The notes below the pieces were generated by a model that saw only the letters and a list, made by a program, of their open reading frames with translations, was not told the origin of the DNA and ran no database searches. Shown one piece after another: positions 7,533 through 17,102 of a stretch of 64,000 nucleotides of DNA. Made by a program: the position numbers and the translations under genes. Where the stretch lies: positions 1 through 64,000 of the forward strand of contig PAPF01000012.1 in NCBI GenBank assembly GCA_002708825.1. Reading direction: 5' to 3'. Source of the stretch: Phyllobacteriaceae bacterium (GTDB lineage: Bacteria; Pseudomonadota; Alphaproteobacteria; Rhizobiales; Rhizobiaceae). Each line of letters opens with the position of its first letter. Position 1 is the first letter of the stretch.

Positions 7533-9068
7533 ATGTCTGAGCCAGCCATCGAACTGACCGGCATCAACAAGAGCTTTGGCCCGGTCAAGGCCAATCGGGA
7601 CATCAATCTCACGGTCGAGAAGGGCACCATCCACGGCATCATTGGCGAGAACGGCGCCGGAAAGTCGACCCTGATGTCGATCCTCTACGGCTTTTACCAG
7701 GCCGATTCGGGTTCGATCCGGGTGAACGGAAAGCCGGTAACCATCAACACGCCCAACGACGCCATCGCCACCGGCATCGGCATGGTTCACCAGCATTTCA
7801 TGCTGGTCCAGAATTTCACGGTGCTGGAAAACGTCATGCTCGGCGCGGAAGGCGGGCAGATGCTGTCCGGCGCCATCACCGATGCGCGCGCCGAATTGCG
7901 CCGTCTGGAGAAGACATACTCGCTCGAGGTCGATACCGAGGCGGTGATCGAGGAACTGCCGGTCGGCCTGCAGCAGCGCGTGGAGATCCTCAAGGCCCTC
8001 TATCGCGGCGCGGAGATTCTCATCCTCGACGAACCGACCGGCGTTCTGACCCCGGCGGAAGCCGATCACTTGTTCAACGTGCTGGCCCAGCTCAAGGAGC
8101 AGGGCAAGACGATCGTGCTCATCACGCACAAGCTGCGCGAGATCATGGCGATCACCGACAACGTTTCGGTGATGCGCCAGGGGACCATGGTTGCCACCCG
8201 CAAAACGGCCGAGACAAGCGTCGAGGAACTGGCCGAACTCATGGTCGGCCGCCATGTCCTGCTGCGCGTGGAGAAGGGTGCCGCGCATCCCGGCGATGTC
8301 AAGCTGGCCGTGGAAAACCTCACCGTGCGCGACCGGCGCGGTGTCACCATGGTCGACGACGTGTCCTTCGAGGTCCGGGCGGGTGAAATCGTCGGCATCG
8401 CGGGCGTGGCGGGCAACGGCCAGTCGGAACTGATCGAGGCGATCGCCGGCATGCGCCAGGCCGTGGCGGGCCGCGTTCTGCTCGACGGCCTGCCGATCCA
8501 TGTGACCGGCTCCGCCGACCCGGCGGAATTGCGCCGCCGCGGCCTCGCCCACGTGCCGGAGGACCGCCATTACACCGGCCTGGTCCTGCCCTTCGAGGAG
8601 GCCGAGAACTCCATCCTCGGCTATCACGGCCAGTCGAAATATCTCAAGGGACCGTTTCTCGACATCGACGCCATCCGCAAGGACGCGGCCGCCAAGATCG
8701 AGGCCTATGACATCCGCCCGCCCAATTGCCGTCTGAAATCCGCGAACTTCTCCGGCGGCAACCAGCAGAAGATCGTGCTGGCCCGCGAGATGGAGCAGGA
8801 TCCGACCGTCCTCGTCGTCGCCCAGCCGACGCGCGGCGTCGATGTCGGCGCCATCGAGTTCATTCACAAGCGCATCATCGAGATGCGCGATGCCGGCAAG
8901 GCCGTGCTTCTCGTCTCTGTCGAACTCGACGAGATCCGGTCGCTTTCCGACCGCATCCTGGTCATGTTCGCCGGCCGCATCGCGGGCGAGCGCGGACCGG
9001 ATGCCACGGAAGGCGAACTCGGCCTGCTCATGGCCGGAGTCACCGGGGCGCAGGAGGCCGCCGAATGA
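7533..9068 (+). CDS. nucleoside ABC transporter, double ATP-binding protein
   Basis: 511 aa with two fused nucleotide-binding domains, as in sugar- and BMP-type importers. The first has Walker A GENGAGKST (~37-45), Walker B ILILDEPT and the signature-like VGLQQRVEIL. The second has the degenerate Walker A GVAGNGQSE (~288-296), signature FSGGNQQK (~400) and Walker B LVVAQPTRG. It heads a plus-strand operon continuing with two permeases and nucleoside-degrading enzymes, which fixes the likely substrate class as nucleosides. The 131-bp divergent region before it holds a TTGACA at 7428 but no good -10 at the right spacing. Confidence 0.93.
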   Translation: MSEPAIELTGINKSFGPVKANRDINLTVEKGTIHGIIGENGAGKSTLMSILYGFYQADSGSIRVNGKPVTINTPNDAIATGIGMVHQHFMLVQNFTVLENVMLGAEGGQMLSGAITDARAELRRLEKTYSLEVDTEAVIEELPVGLQQRVEILKALYRGAEILILDEPTGVLTPAEADHLFNVLAQLKEQGKTIVLITHKLREIMAITDNVSVMRQGTMVATRKTAETSVEELAELMVGRHVLLRVEKGAAHPGDVKLAVENLTVRDRRGVTMVDDVSFEVRAGEIVGIAGVAGNGQSELIEAIAGMRQAVAGRVLLDGLPIHVTGSADPAELRRRGLAHVPEDRHYTGLVLPFEEAENSILGYHGQSKYLKGPFLDIDAIRKDAAAKIEAYDIRPPNCRLKSANFSGGNQQKIVLAREMEQDPTVLVVAQPTRGVDVGAIEFIHKRIIEMRDAGKAVLLVSVELDEIRSLSDRILVMFAGRIAGERGPDATEGELGLLMAGVTGAQEAAE

Positions 9069-9157
9069 AGTGGCAAGAAGAGCGCCGGAAAACCGGCTCC
9101 GGCGACGCAATGATGCCTCACGCTCAATCCATGAAATATCCGGTGGACAGGTTCTAG

Positions 9158-10300
9158 ATGGCGACACCCTATGCGAAGCTGCCCGCCTGGGCGGATTATG
9201 GCCTGATCCCGCTGATCAACCTGACGGTGGCTTTCCTCGTCTCGGGCCTTGTCGTCATGCTGGCCGGCGAAAACCCGGTCAAGGCCGCGGGCATCCTTGT
9301 TTCAGGGGCTTTCGGCTCCGGTTCGGGCATCGGTTATACCCTGTTCTACGCCACTAACTTCATCTTCACGGGCCTTGCCGTGGCTGTCGCCTTCCATTGC
9401 GGCCTGTTCAACATCGGCGGCGAGGGACAGGCCTATATCGCGGGCCTCGGCGTGGCGCTGGTCTGCCTTGCCTTCGACACGGTCTTCCCCTGGTGGATCA
9501 ACTTTCCGCTGGCCATTCTGGCCTCCGCGGCCATCGGCGGGTTGTGGGCCTTCATCCCGGCGGTGCTTCAGGCCCGGCGCGGCAGCCATATCGTCATCAC
9601 GACGATCATGTTCAATTTCATCGCCGCCTCGGTCATGGTCTATCTGCTTGTCGGGCCGCTCAAGCCGCTGGGCTCCATGGCGCCGCAGACTCGCACCTTC
9701 GAGGCCGCCGCCCATCTGCCCAAGCTCGACTGGCTGATCACCATGTTCGGCTTCAAGCTGCGCTCCACGCCGCTCAACCTGTCCTTCATTCTCGCCCTCG
9801 TGATGAGTTTCGTGGTCTGGCTGGTGATCTGGCGAACGAAACTTGGCTACGAGATCCGCACCCAGGGCTTCTCGCCGCGCGCCGCCCGCTATGCCGGCGT
9901 GTCGGAAACGCGCATCATCGTCATCACCATGATGATCTCCGGCGCGCTGGCCGGCATGATGGCGCTGAACCCGGTCATGGGCGACCAGCACCGCCTGCAG
10001 CTGGACTTCGTCACCGGCGCGGGTTTCGTCGGCATCGCGGTGGCGCTGATGGGCCGCTCGCATCCCGCCGGCATCATCCCCGCCGCCATATTGTTCGGCA
10101 TGCTCTATCAGGGCGGCGCCGAACTGGCCTTCGAGATGCCCAATATCAGCCGTGACATGATCGTCATCATCCAGGGCCTTGTCATCCTCTTCGCCGGAGC
10201 GCTGGAAAACCTCTTCCGCCCGGCGGTGCAGGCCTTCTTCGGCCGGATCATGCAGGAGGATGTGCGCGCCGCGCCGATTTCCAGCGGGGAGAGCCACTGA
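9158..10300 (+). CDS. nucleoside ABC transporter permease 1
   Basis: 380 aa, a BPD_transp_2-type membrane protein with about ten hydrophobic segments. The ENPVKA segment (~32-37) and FNIGGEGQAYIAG at ~85 are typical of the larger permease paired with BMP binding proteins. Its stop overlaps the start of the second permease (ATGA-type junction at 10297-10303). It forms the translocation pore with the next gene product. Confidence 0.92.
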   Translation: MATPYAKLPAWADYGLIPLINLTVAFLVSGLVVMLAGENPVKAAGILVSGAFGSGSGIGYTLFYATNFIFTGLAVAVAFHCGLFNIGGEGQAYIAGLGVALVCLAFDTVFPWWINFPLAILASAAIGGLWAFIPAVLQARRGSHIVITTIMFNFIAASVMVYLLVGPLKPLGSMAPQTRTFEAAAHLPKLDWLITMFGFKLRSTPLNLSFILALVMSFVVWLVIWRTKLGYEIRTQGFSPRAARYAGVSETRIIVITMMISGALAGMMALNPVMGDQHRLQLDFVTGAGFVGIAVALMGRSHPAGIIPAAILFGMLYQGGAELAFEMPNISRDMIVIIQGLVILFAGALENLFRPAVQAFFGRIMQEDVRAAPISSGESH

Positions 10301-11274
10301 TGGACTGGCAGCTTTATCTCGGCCTCAACGTCCTGGATTCCACCATCCGCATTTCCGCGCCGCTGCTCCTGGCCTGCCTCGCCGGCCTCTATTCGGAACG
10401 CTCCGGCGTTTTCGACATCGGCCTGGAAGGCAAGATGCTTGCCGGCGCCTTTGCCGGCGCGGCCGCCGCCACCGCCTTCGGTTCCGCCTGGATCGGTCTC
10501 GCCTTCGCCATCCTGGTGTCGGTCTTCTTCGCCCTCATCCACGGCTTTGCCTCGATCACCGCACGCGGCAACCAGATCGTCTCCGGCGTGGCGATCAACT
10601 TCATCGCCGCCGGTGGCGCCGTCATCCTGGGCCAGGCCTGGTTCCGGCAGGGCGGGCGCACGCCTTCGCTGGTCGGCGAGGAGCGGTTCGCGGCCTGGAC
10701 CTTGCCCTTCGCCGACAGCCTCGCCGGCGTTCCGGTACTCGGGCCCCTTTACCGCGAGCTTGTGTCCGGCCATTACCTGCTGGTCTATGTCGCCTTCCTC
10801 ATGGTGCCTGTCACATGGTGGGTGCTGTTCCGCACCCGTTTCGGCCTGCGCCTGCGCGCCGTGGGCGAGAACCCTGCCGCCGTGGACACCGCCGGCATTT
10901 CGGTCACCTTCCTGCGTTACCGCGCGGTGATGATCACCGGCGTGCTGTGCGGCCTGTCGGGTGCCTACCTCTCGGTCGCCCAGAATGCCGGTTTCGTGAA
11001 GGACATGACGGCCGGCAAGGGCTTCATCGCGCTTGCCGCGCTCATCTTCGCCAAGTGGCGGCCGGTCAACGCCATGTTCGCCTGCCTGCTCTTCGGATAC
11101 CTCGAGGCGCTCGGCATCTCGCTCCAGGGCAAGCCGCTGCCGCTGGTCGGCGCGGTGCCGGTCCAGTTCATGCAGGCGCTGCCCTATGTCCTGACGGTCA
11201 TCCTGCTTGCCGGCTTCATCGGCAAGGCCATCCCGCCGCGCGCCGGTGGCGTGCCCTATGTCAAGGAGCGCTGA
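10300..11274 (+). CDS. nucleoside ABC transporter permease 2
   Basis: 324 aa, the shorter partner permease. The motif FDIGLEGKMLAGAFAG (~45-60) and the long hydrophobic segments match BPD_transp_2. It overlaps permease 1 and is followed after 1 bp by cytidine deaminase, so import and the first catabolic step are tightly co-expressed. Confidence 0.92.
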   Translation: MDWQLYLGLNVLDSTIRISAPLLLACLAGLYSERSGVFDIGLEGKMLAGAFAGAAAATAFGSAWIGLAFAILVSVFFALIHGFASITARGNQIVSGVAINFIAAGGAVILGQAWFRQGGRTPSLVGEERFAAWTLPFADSLAGVPVLGPLYRELVSGHYLLVYVAFLMVPVTWWVLFRTRFGLRLRAVGENPAAVDTAGISVTFLRYRAVMITGVLCGLSGAYLSVAQNAGFVKDMTAGKGFIALAALIFAKWRPVNAMFACLLFGYLEALGISLQGKPLPLVGAVPVQFMQALPYVLTVILLAGFIGKAIPPRAGGVPYVKER

Positions 11275-11275
11275 C

Positions 11276-11668
11276 ATGGCCGCGGACCTTTTCGCCGCCG
11301 CGCGCGCCGCCATGGCCCGCGCGCATGTGCCCTACTCGAAATTTCCGGTCGGCGCGGCCCTGCGCACGGCGGACGGGCGAATCCACGCGGGCGCCAACAT
11401 CGAGAACATGTCGTTTCCCGAAGGCTGGTGCGCCGAGACCACCATGCTGTCGCATTTTGTGATGGATGGCGGCGGCGAGATCGCGGAGATCTGCGTCGTT
11501 GCCGAAAAGATGGACCGCATCACCCCCTGCGGCGGCTGCCGCCAGCGCCTCGCCGAGTTTGCCGGCCCCCACGCACGGCTCTACCTGTGCGACCAGGCCG
11601 GCATTGTCGACGAGATGACCATGGCCGACATCCTTCCGCTCGCATTCCGGACCGAGGCGCTGAAATGA
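11276..11668 (+). CDS. cdd: cytidine deaminase
   Basis: 130 aa, the homotetrameric short form. It converts cytidine and deoxycytidine to uridine and deoxyuridine. Zinc site: CAE (within FPEGWCAET, ~43-50, catalytic Glu) and PCGGCRQ (~82-88) give three Cys ligands. The start at 11276 follows the permease stop by 1 bp. The stop overlaps the next start (ATGA). Confidence 0.93.
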   Translation: MAADLFAAARAAMARAHVPYSKFPVGAALRTADGRIHAGANIENMSFPEGWCAETTMLSHFVMDGGGEIAEICVVAEKMDRITPCGGCRQRLAEFAGPHARLYLCDQAGIVDEMTMADILPLAFRTEALK

Positions 11669-12471
11669 CCCAGACCGTGGATATCCTCGTGGAGCGCCTG
11701 AACGGCCTGGCGCCGCGCATCGCCTTCGTCTTGGGTTCGGGCCTCGGTACGCTTGTCGACGGGGTGGAGAAGGCCGTGCGCATCCCCTATGGCGACCTGC
11801 CGGGCTTTCCGAAAAGCGGGGTTACGGGCCATGCCGCGGAAGTCGTCGCCGGATATCTCGGCGGCCAGCCGGTCCTCATGCTGTCGGGCCGCAGCCACTA
11901 TTACGAACACGCCAACGCAGCCGCCATGCGCCCCGCGCTGGAGACCCTTCAGGGCCTGGGCATCGAGAGGATCGTCCTCACCAATGCCGCCGGTTCGCTG
12001 GAAGAGGCGTTGCCCCCCGGCTCGGTCATGCTGATCGAGGATCACATCAACTTTTCCGGCTCCAATCCGCTCTTTCACGAACCGACCGACCGCCGCTTCG
12101 TCGGGCTGACCGAGGCCTATGATCCGGCCATGCGCCGCGCCATCGAACAGGCGGCGCAGGCCGAGGGCATCGCGCTCGGCAAGGGCGTCTACATGTGGTT
12201 TTCCGGGCCGTCCTTCGAAACGCCGGCCGAAATCCGCATGGCCCGGGTCATGGGCGCGACGGCGGTCGGCATGTCCACCGTGCCGGAGGGGATCCTCGCC
12301 CGTTTCCTTGGCCTGCGCGTTGCCGCCTGTTCGGTCATCACCAACTATGCTGCGGGCATGACGGGCGCTGAACTCTCCCACCAGGAAACCAAGGACATGG
12401 CGCCGGAGGGCGGACGCAAGCTTGCCGCGATCCTCACCCGTGCCCTGGCGCAAGGAGGACTGAATGGCTGA
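11665..12471 (+). CDS. purine nucleoside phosphorylase (trimeric, PNP family 2)
   Basis: 268 aa from the ATG at 11665. It cleaves (deoxy)guanosine and inosine with phosphate to the base and (deoxy)ribose-1-phosphate. Motifs: phosphate site GSGLG (~24) and SGRSHYYEH (~77), NAAG (~110), and base/ribose site FSGPSFETPAEIRM (~180) with GMSTVPE. The family is often labelled PunA/DeoD2. It overlaps cdd by 4 bp and deoC by 8 bp. Confidence 0.92.
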   Translation: MTQTVDILVERLNGLAPRIAFVLGSGLGTLVDGVEKAVRIPYGDLPGFPKSGVTGHAAEVVAGYLGGQPVLMLSGRSHYYEHANAAAMRPALETLQGLGIERIVLTNAAGSLEEALPPGSVMLIEDHINFSGSNPLFHEPTDRRFVGLTEAYDPAMRRAIEQAAQAEGIALGKGVYMWFSGPSFETPAEIRMARVMGATAVGMSTVPEGILARFLGLRVAACSVITNYAAGMTGAELSHQETKDMAPEGGRKLAAILTRALAQGGLNG

Positions 12472-13231
12472 CCCGGACGAGGCGGCGCTTGCCGCCCGGC
12501 TCATCGCCTGCCTCGATTACACCGAGCTTGGCGACAATTGCACGCCAGCCGATGTCGACCGCCTTCTCGACCGCGCCGTGACGCCCGTCGGGCCCGTGGC
12601 CGCGGTTTGCGTCTGGCCGCGTTTCGTGGCGCGATGCAGGGAACGGCTCGCGGGCACCGGCATTCGCATCGCGACTGTCGTCAACTTCCCCCATGGCGGG
12701 GCGGACTACGCGGACGCGCTGGAAGAGACCCGCCGCGCCGTCGAGGATGGTGCCGACGAGATCGACATGGTGATCACGCGGGCGAAAATTCCCGGCGACC
12801 CGGATTTCGTGACAAACCAGGTCGCGGCCTTTGTCGAGGCGGCGCAGGGCCGTCCCGTCAAGGCGATCCTCGAATCGGGTGAAATGGCGGGTGCCGGGGA
12901 CATCCACGTTGCCGCCCGCGCCGCCATCGCCGGCGGCGCGCGCTTCGTCAAGACCTCCACCGGCAAGACCGCCCATGGCGCCTCGCTGGAAGCGGCCCGC
13001 GCCATGCTTGAGGCGATCCGGGCATCGGGCAGGCCGGTCGGGCTGAAGCCCTCGGGCGGTGTGCGGACACTGGCTGACGGCAAGGCCTATCTCGATCTGG
13101 CCGGCGAGATCATGGGCCCGGACTGGGCGACGCCTGAAACCTTCCGCATCGGCGCATCGGGCATCCTTTCCGATCTCCTCGCCCATGCGGGAGCGGGCGG
13201 CGAAGCCGGTACGAACCGGGGCGGCTATTGA
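12464..13231 (+). CDS. deoC: deoxyribose-phosphate aldolase
   Basis: 255 aa class I aldolase (DERA) splitting 2-deoxyribose-5-phosphate into acetaldehyde and glyceraldehyde-3-phosphate. The Schiff-base Lys is in FVKTSTGK (~165) and the second active Lys is in GLKPSGGVRT (~190). The start overlaps the phosphorylase gene by 8 bp, and the stop overlaps the deoA start by 1 bp. A phosphopentomutase (deoB), needed to link the phosphorylases to this step, is not in the window. Confidence 0.95.
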   Translation: MADPDEAALAARLIACLDYTELGDNCTPADVDRLLDRAVTPVGPVAAVCVWPRFVARCRERLAGTGIRIATVVNFPHGGADYADALEETRRAVEDGADEIDMVITRAKIPGDPDFVTNQVAAFVEAAQGRPVKAILESGEMAGAGDIHVAARAAIAGGARFVKTSTGKTAHGASLEAARAMLEAIRASGRPVGLKPSGGVRTLADGKAYLDLAGEIMGPDWATPETFRIGASGILSDLLAHAGAGGEAGTNRGGY

Positions 13232-14544
13232 TGCTCACCCGCGAGATCATCCGCAAGAAGCGCGATGGCGGGACGCTGTCGCATGACGAGATCCGTCATC
13301 TGGTGGCGGGCCTTGCTTCGGGCGACGTTTCGGAGGGCCAGGTGGCAGCCTTCGCCATGGCGGTCTTCTTTCGCGGTCTTGAACCGGAGGAGGGCGTGGC
13401 GCTGACGCTCGCCATGCGCGATTCCGGAACCGTGCTCGACTGGTCGGACCTGCCCGGACCCGTAACCGACAAGCATTCCACAGGCGGTGTGGGCGACAAT
13501 GTCTCGCTCATGCTTGCCCCGATCGTGGCAGCCTGCGGTGCCTATGTGCCGATGATTTCCGGCCGGGGCCTCGGCCATACCGGCGGCACGCTGGACAAGA
13601 TGGATTCCATCCCCGGCTATCAAAGCCAGCCCGACAACGCGCTTTTCCGCGCCTGCGTGAAGGAAACCGGCTGCGCCATCATCGGCCAGACCGCTGATCT
13701 GGCCCCCGCGGACAAGCGTTTCTACGCCATACGCGATGTCACAGCGACAGTGGAATCGATCCCGCTGATCACGGCCTCCATCCTGTCCAAGAAGCTGGCC
13801 GCCGGACTGCAGTCCCTGGTGCTGGATGTGAAATGCGGCAATGGCGCTTTCATGGAAACGGGGCGCGAGGCCGCGAAACTGGCCCGAAGGCTGGTCGAGG
13901 TCGCCAATGGCGCCGGCCTGAAGACCCACGCCCTCGTCACCGGCATGAACGAGCCGCTGGCGTCCGCGGCGGGCAATGCGCTGGAAGTCATGAACGCGGT
14001 CGATTTCCTGACCGGCCGGGGCCGCGATCCTCGCCTTGAGAAGGTGGTCATGGCGCTGGCAGCGGAAATGCTGTTGCTGAGCGGCATCGCCGCCTCCAAC
14101 CACGAAGGGGCGTCACGCGCCATCGAGGCGCTGGATAGCGGCCGTGCGGCCGAGGTTTTCGCCCGCATGGTGGCGCGGCTTGGCGGTCCTGCCGATTTCA
14201 TGGAAAGGGCGCAGCAGCATCTTGGCGCCGCTCCGGTGCGGATGGATGTTCCGGCGCCCCGGGCCGGCCATGTCGCCGCTGTCGATACGCGTGCCATCGG
14301 CGTGGCCGTTGTCGCCCTCGGCGGCGGACGGCAGACGGCGGCCGATGCGATTGACCCGCATGTCGGCCTGTCGGACCTTGTAGCGGTCGGAACGCGCGTC
14401 GAAGAGGGTGAGCCGCTGGCCTGTGTTCACGCCCGCAGCGCCGATGCCGCGAAACGTGCGGCAGCCGGGGTGGCCGCCGCATTCAGGATCGCCCGGGAAA
14501 AGCAGAAACCGGCTCGCGCGGGGCTCAGGCGCATCACCGGATAG
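13231..14544 (+). CDS. deoA: thymidine phosphorylase
   Basis: 437 aa from the ATG at 13231 (a TTG 3 bp earlier is less likely). It cleaves thymidine or deoxyuridine with phosphate. Family marks: KHSTGGVGD (~82) for phosphate, SGRGLGHTGGTLDK (~110), and GNAL-EV / FLTGRGRDPRL (~245-265). It is the last gene of the import operon and converges on the aspartic protease gene. Confidence 0.95.
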   Translation: MLTREIIRKKRDGGTLSHDEIRHLVAGLASGDVSEGQVAAFAMAVFFRGLEPEEGVALTLAMRDSGTVLDWSDLPGPVTDKHSTGGVGDNVSLMLAPIVAACGAYVPMISGRGLGHTGGTLDKMDSIPGYQSQPDNALFRACVKETGCAIIGQTADLAPADKRFYAIRDVTATVESIPLITASILSKKLAAGLQSLVLDVKCGNGAFMETGREAAKLARRLVEVANGAGLKTHALVTGMNEPLASAAGNALEVMNAVDFLTGRGRDPRLEKVVMALAAEMLLLSGIAASNHEGASRAIEALDSGRAAEVFARMVARLGGPADFMERAQQHLGAAPVRMDVPAPRAGHVAAVDTRAIGVAVVALGGGRQTAADAIDPHVGLSDLVAVGTRVEEGEPLACVHARSADAAKRAAAGVAAAFRIAREKQKPARAGLRRITG

Positions 14545-14555
14545 CGTTGAGCAGG

Positions 14556-15104
14556 CTACTGCTCCATTCGCAGCGTGTTTCCCTCGACCCGGAAGCTGTC
14601 CAGCCGCTGGAGGAAACTCATCCCGATGAGCGTTCCTGAAAGCGCCTTGTCGTCCAGGACGACCGCTTTCACGTCCCTGACCTCGATGCGCCCGATCTGG
14701 ACGCGTTCGATGGTGGCGGCAGCCGCCTTGGTCTTGCCGTTTGCGGTGTTCACCTCGTAGATGAAATCGGGACGGGAAAGCCGGATGCCGATCCGCCGGG
14801 CCGTCGAACTGTTGATGGCGACGAGCGTGGCGCCGGTGTCGACGAGGGCTGCCTGCGGGCGGCCGTTGAGCCGGAACTCGTCGCGGAAATGTCCCAGGTC
14901 GTCGATGCGGATCACGTGGTGCCGGTTGGAAAGCCGCCCGGTGGGCTCCCGGGTCGCTGCCGTCTTGATCATGGCGAGTTGCACGTCGTCGCCTTGCCTG
15001 ACGCTGGCGGCAACGTTTTCCACCAGGTCCGGATTGGACTGGATCAGCATGGGCACCGAGGCCGAGAGGCCCACGAAAACACTCAGCAGGATCAGCTTCT
15101 TCAT
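14556..15104 (-). CDS. retropepsin-like aspartic protease, TIGR02281-type, membrane-anchored
   Basis: 182 aa from the ATG at 15104 with GGGAG upstream. An N-terminal signal/anchor (MKKLILLSVFVGL) is followed by a ~60-residue linker and one protease domain. The catalytic motif is VDTGATLVAINSS (~88-100), and LIGMSFLQRLDSF (~160) matches the second conserved block. Retropepsin-like enzymes act as dimers, each giving one Asp. It is probably periplasmic-facing. The substrate is unknown. It follows upp on the same strand. Confidence 0.85.
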   Translation of the reverse strand: MKKLILLSVFVGLSASVPMLIQSNPDLVENVAASVRQGDDVQLAMIKTAATREPTGRLSNRHHVIRIDDLGHFRDEFRLNGRPQAALVDTGATLVAINSSTARRIGIRLSRPDFIYEVNTANGKTKAAAATIERVQIGRIEVRDVKAVVLDDKALSGTLIGMSFLQRLDSFRVEGNTLRMEQ

Positions 15105-15249
15105 GACGCGCGACTCCCGTCTCGCGCACATTCATAACGAAAAGCCGTGCAACTCGGCTTAACGCGACACATGATCACTTTCACTGTTCGCCGACAGCGT
15201 TAACAGGCGGTTTCCCGTTTCCGCGATCCGGAGCCGCCGCGGCAGGCGG

Positions 15250-15879
15250 TCACTTGGTGCCGTACATCCGGTCGCCGGCATCGCCCAGACCCGGCACGAT
15301 ATAGCCCTTCTCGTTGAGGTGGCTGTCGATGGCCGCGGTGAAGACCGGCACGTCGGGATGCGCCCTCGTGAAGTTTTCAACGCCCTCGGGCGCTGCGAGC
15401 AGACAGACGAAGCGGATGTTGTTGGCGCCCCGCTCCTTCAGTTTCTGCACCGCCGCAATGGCCGAATTGGCAGTGGCAAGCATGGGATCGACCACGATGA
15501 CAAGCCGGTTGTCGAGTTCGCCGGGGGCCTTGAAGTAATATTCCACCGCCTCCAGCGTGTCGTGGTCGCGGTAGAGCCCGATATGGGCCACGCGCGCGGC
15601 GGGCACGAGATCGAGCATTCCTTCCAGCAGGCCGTTGCCGGCACGCAGGACCGACGCGAACACCAGCTTCTTGCCCTCCAGCGTCGGGGCGTCCATCGCC
15701 ATCAGCGGCGTTTCGATGTGCTTGGTGGTCAGTTCCAGGTTTCGCGTGACCTCGTAGCACAAGAGGTGGGAAATCTCCTTGAGCAGGCGGCGGAAGCCGG
15801 CCGTCGAGGTTTGCTTGTCGCGCATGATCGTCAGCTTGTGCTGCACGAGCGGGTGGTCGACGACGGTGACGTTCGCCAT
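15250..15879 (-). CDS. upp: uracil phosphoribosyltransferase
   Basis: 209 aa from the ATG at 15879 with GGAGA 7 nt upstream, the standard family length. It makes UMP from uracil and PRPP. The PRPP-binding loop [12 protein letters not shown] (~128-139) and the C-terminal [11 protein letters not shown] are typical. It takes up uracil released by cdd plus a pyrimidine phosphorylase. It is downstream of add on the same strand. Confidence 0.95.
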   Translation of the reverse strand: MANVTVVDHPLVQHKLTIMRDKQTSTAGFRRLLKEISHLLCYEVTRNLELTTKHIETPLMAMDAPTLEGKKLVFASVLRAGNGLLEGMLDLVPAARVAHIGLYRDHDTLEAVEYYFKAPGELDNRLVIVVDPMLATANSAIAAVQKLKERGANNIRFVCLLAAPEGVENFTRAHPDVPVFTAAIDSHLNEKGYIVPGLGDAGDRMYGTK

Positions 15880-15970
15880 GATCTTCTCCGGATGCAATCT
15901 GTTTGGCCAACTCTAGCGATGCTTGACCGCCGGAGAAACCGGCCGGGCCGCGAGGCCACAGCTTTTATCG

Positions 15971-16969
15971 TCAGAAAGCCTCGCCTTGCGCCGCCTGGAA
16001 GCTGTCGATCCTGGCCAGCAGGGCGGCCCGCGTTTCGCCGTCGACGAAAGCTGCCTCGATGGCCGTTCGCGTCACGCCGGCAAGGGCCGCGTCGTCGAGG
16101 CCGAAATGCTCGCGCGCGATGGCGTATTCGCGCCCGATGGTCGAATGGAAATGCGGCGGGTCATCGGAATTGAGCGTCACCCGGCATCCAGCGCGCATCA
16201 GCGCCGGGAACGGATGATCGGCGAAGGACGGAAACACGCCGAGCGCGATGTTGGACCCCGGGCAGTATTCCAGCACGGTTCCCTCATCGGCGATCCTGGC
16301 GACCAGGTCCGGGTTCTCGATGGCGCGTACGCCATGGCCGATACGCGACGGCCGGAAGTGGTCCAGCGCCCCGGCAACGCTTTCCCATCCGCACAATTCG
16401 CCGGCATGGACCGTGATGCCGAGTCCGGCCTCGCGGGCAAGGTCGAAGGCGGGCACGAAATCGGCCAGCGCGCCCATGCGCTCGTCGCCCGCCATGCCGA
16501 AGCCCGAGACCACGGACCGGTCGCAGCGGGTGGCGAACCGCGCGGCTTCCATCACCGATTCGGCGCCGAAATGGCGCACGCCGGTCACGATCTGGCGCGA
16601 TTCGATGCCCGTGTGGGCCTTGGCGCGGGCCATCCCCTCCGCCAGTCCTTCCGTGTAGGCCTCCGGTGAAAGCCCGGCATGGCGGGCGTGGTCGGGCGAG
16701 GTGAAGAACTCGCCATAGATCGCGCCTTCCGCGGCGATGGAGACGAGATAGTCCTCCGCCAGCAGGGCATAGTCCTCCGGCGTCCTGAACAGCGCGGCGG
16801 CCGCGTCATAGGCGGCCAGGAAGCTGGTGAAGTCCTGCCAGACATAGGCATCGCCACGGATGAAGGCGGACATGTCGGCATTGTATTTCTCCGCCTGCTT
16901 CAGGACGAGCGCCGGTGACGCGGCGCCCTCGATATGGCAGTGGATCTCGGCTTTCGGCAGCATGGACAC
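15971..16969 (-). CDS. add: adenosine (or adenine) deaminase
   Basis: 332 aa TIM-barrel metallohydrolase. Zinc ligands HCH in EIHCHIEG (~9-13), the HAGE motif with catalytic Glu (~190), and the C-terminal NSDDPP (~264) with the zinc-binding Asp are present. Adenosine and adenine deaminases of this superfamily are hard to tell apart by eye; the nucleoside context favours adenosine. It probably shares a transcript with upp, 91 bp downstream. Confidence 0.88.
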   Translation of the reverse strand: MSMLPKAEIHCHIEGAASPALVLKQAEKYNADMSAFIRGDAYVWQDFTSFLAAYDAAAALFRTPEDYALLAEDYLVSIAAEGAIYGEFFTSPDHARHAGLSPEAYTEGLAEGMARAKAHTGIESRQIVTGVRHFGAESVMEAARFATRCDRSVVSGFGMAGDERMGALADFVPAFDLAREAGLGITVHAGELCGWESVAGALDHFRPSRIGHGVRAIENPDLVARIADEGTVLEYCPGSNIALGVFPSFADHPFPALMRAGCRVTLNSDDPPHFHSTIGREYAIAREHFGLDDAALAGVTRTAIEAAFVDGETRAALLARIDSFQAAQGEAF

Positions 16970-17102
16970 GCAGTGCTTCCCTCCTGTTCGGCCCGGATGG
17001 CCGGGGCGGCGCCGTGACTGCGCCGCTTCATCGCGGTTTTCACGATAGCGCGCCCGGGAATTATCTTCTATGGTCCCGCGCGACGTGTGACAGGTGGATT
17101 TT

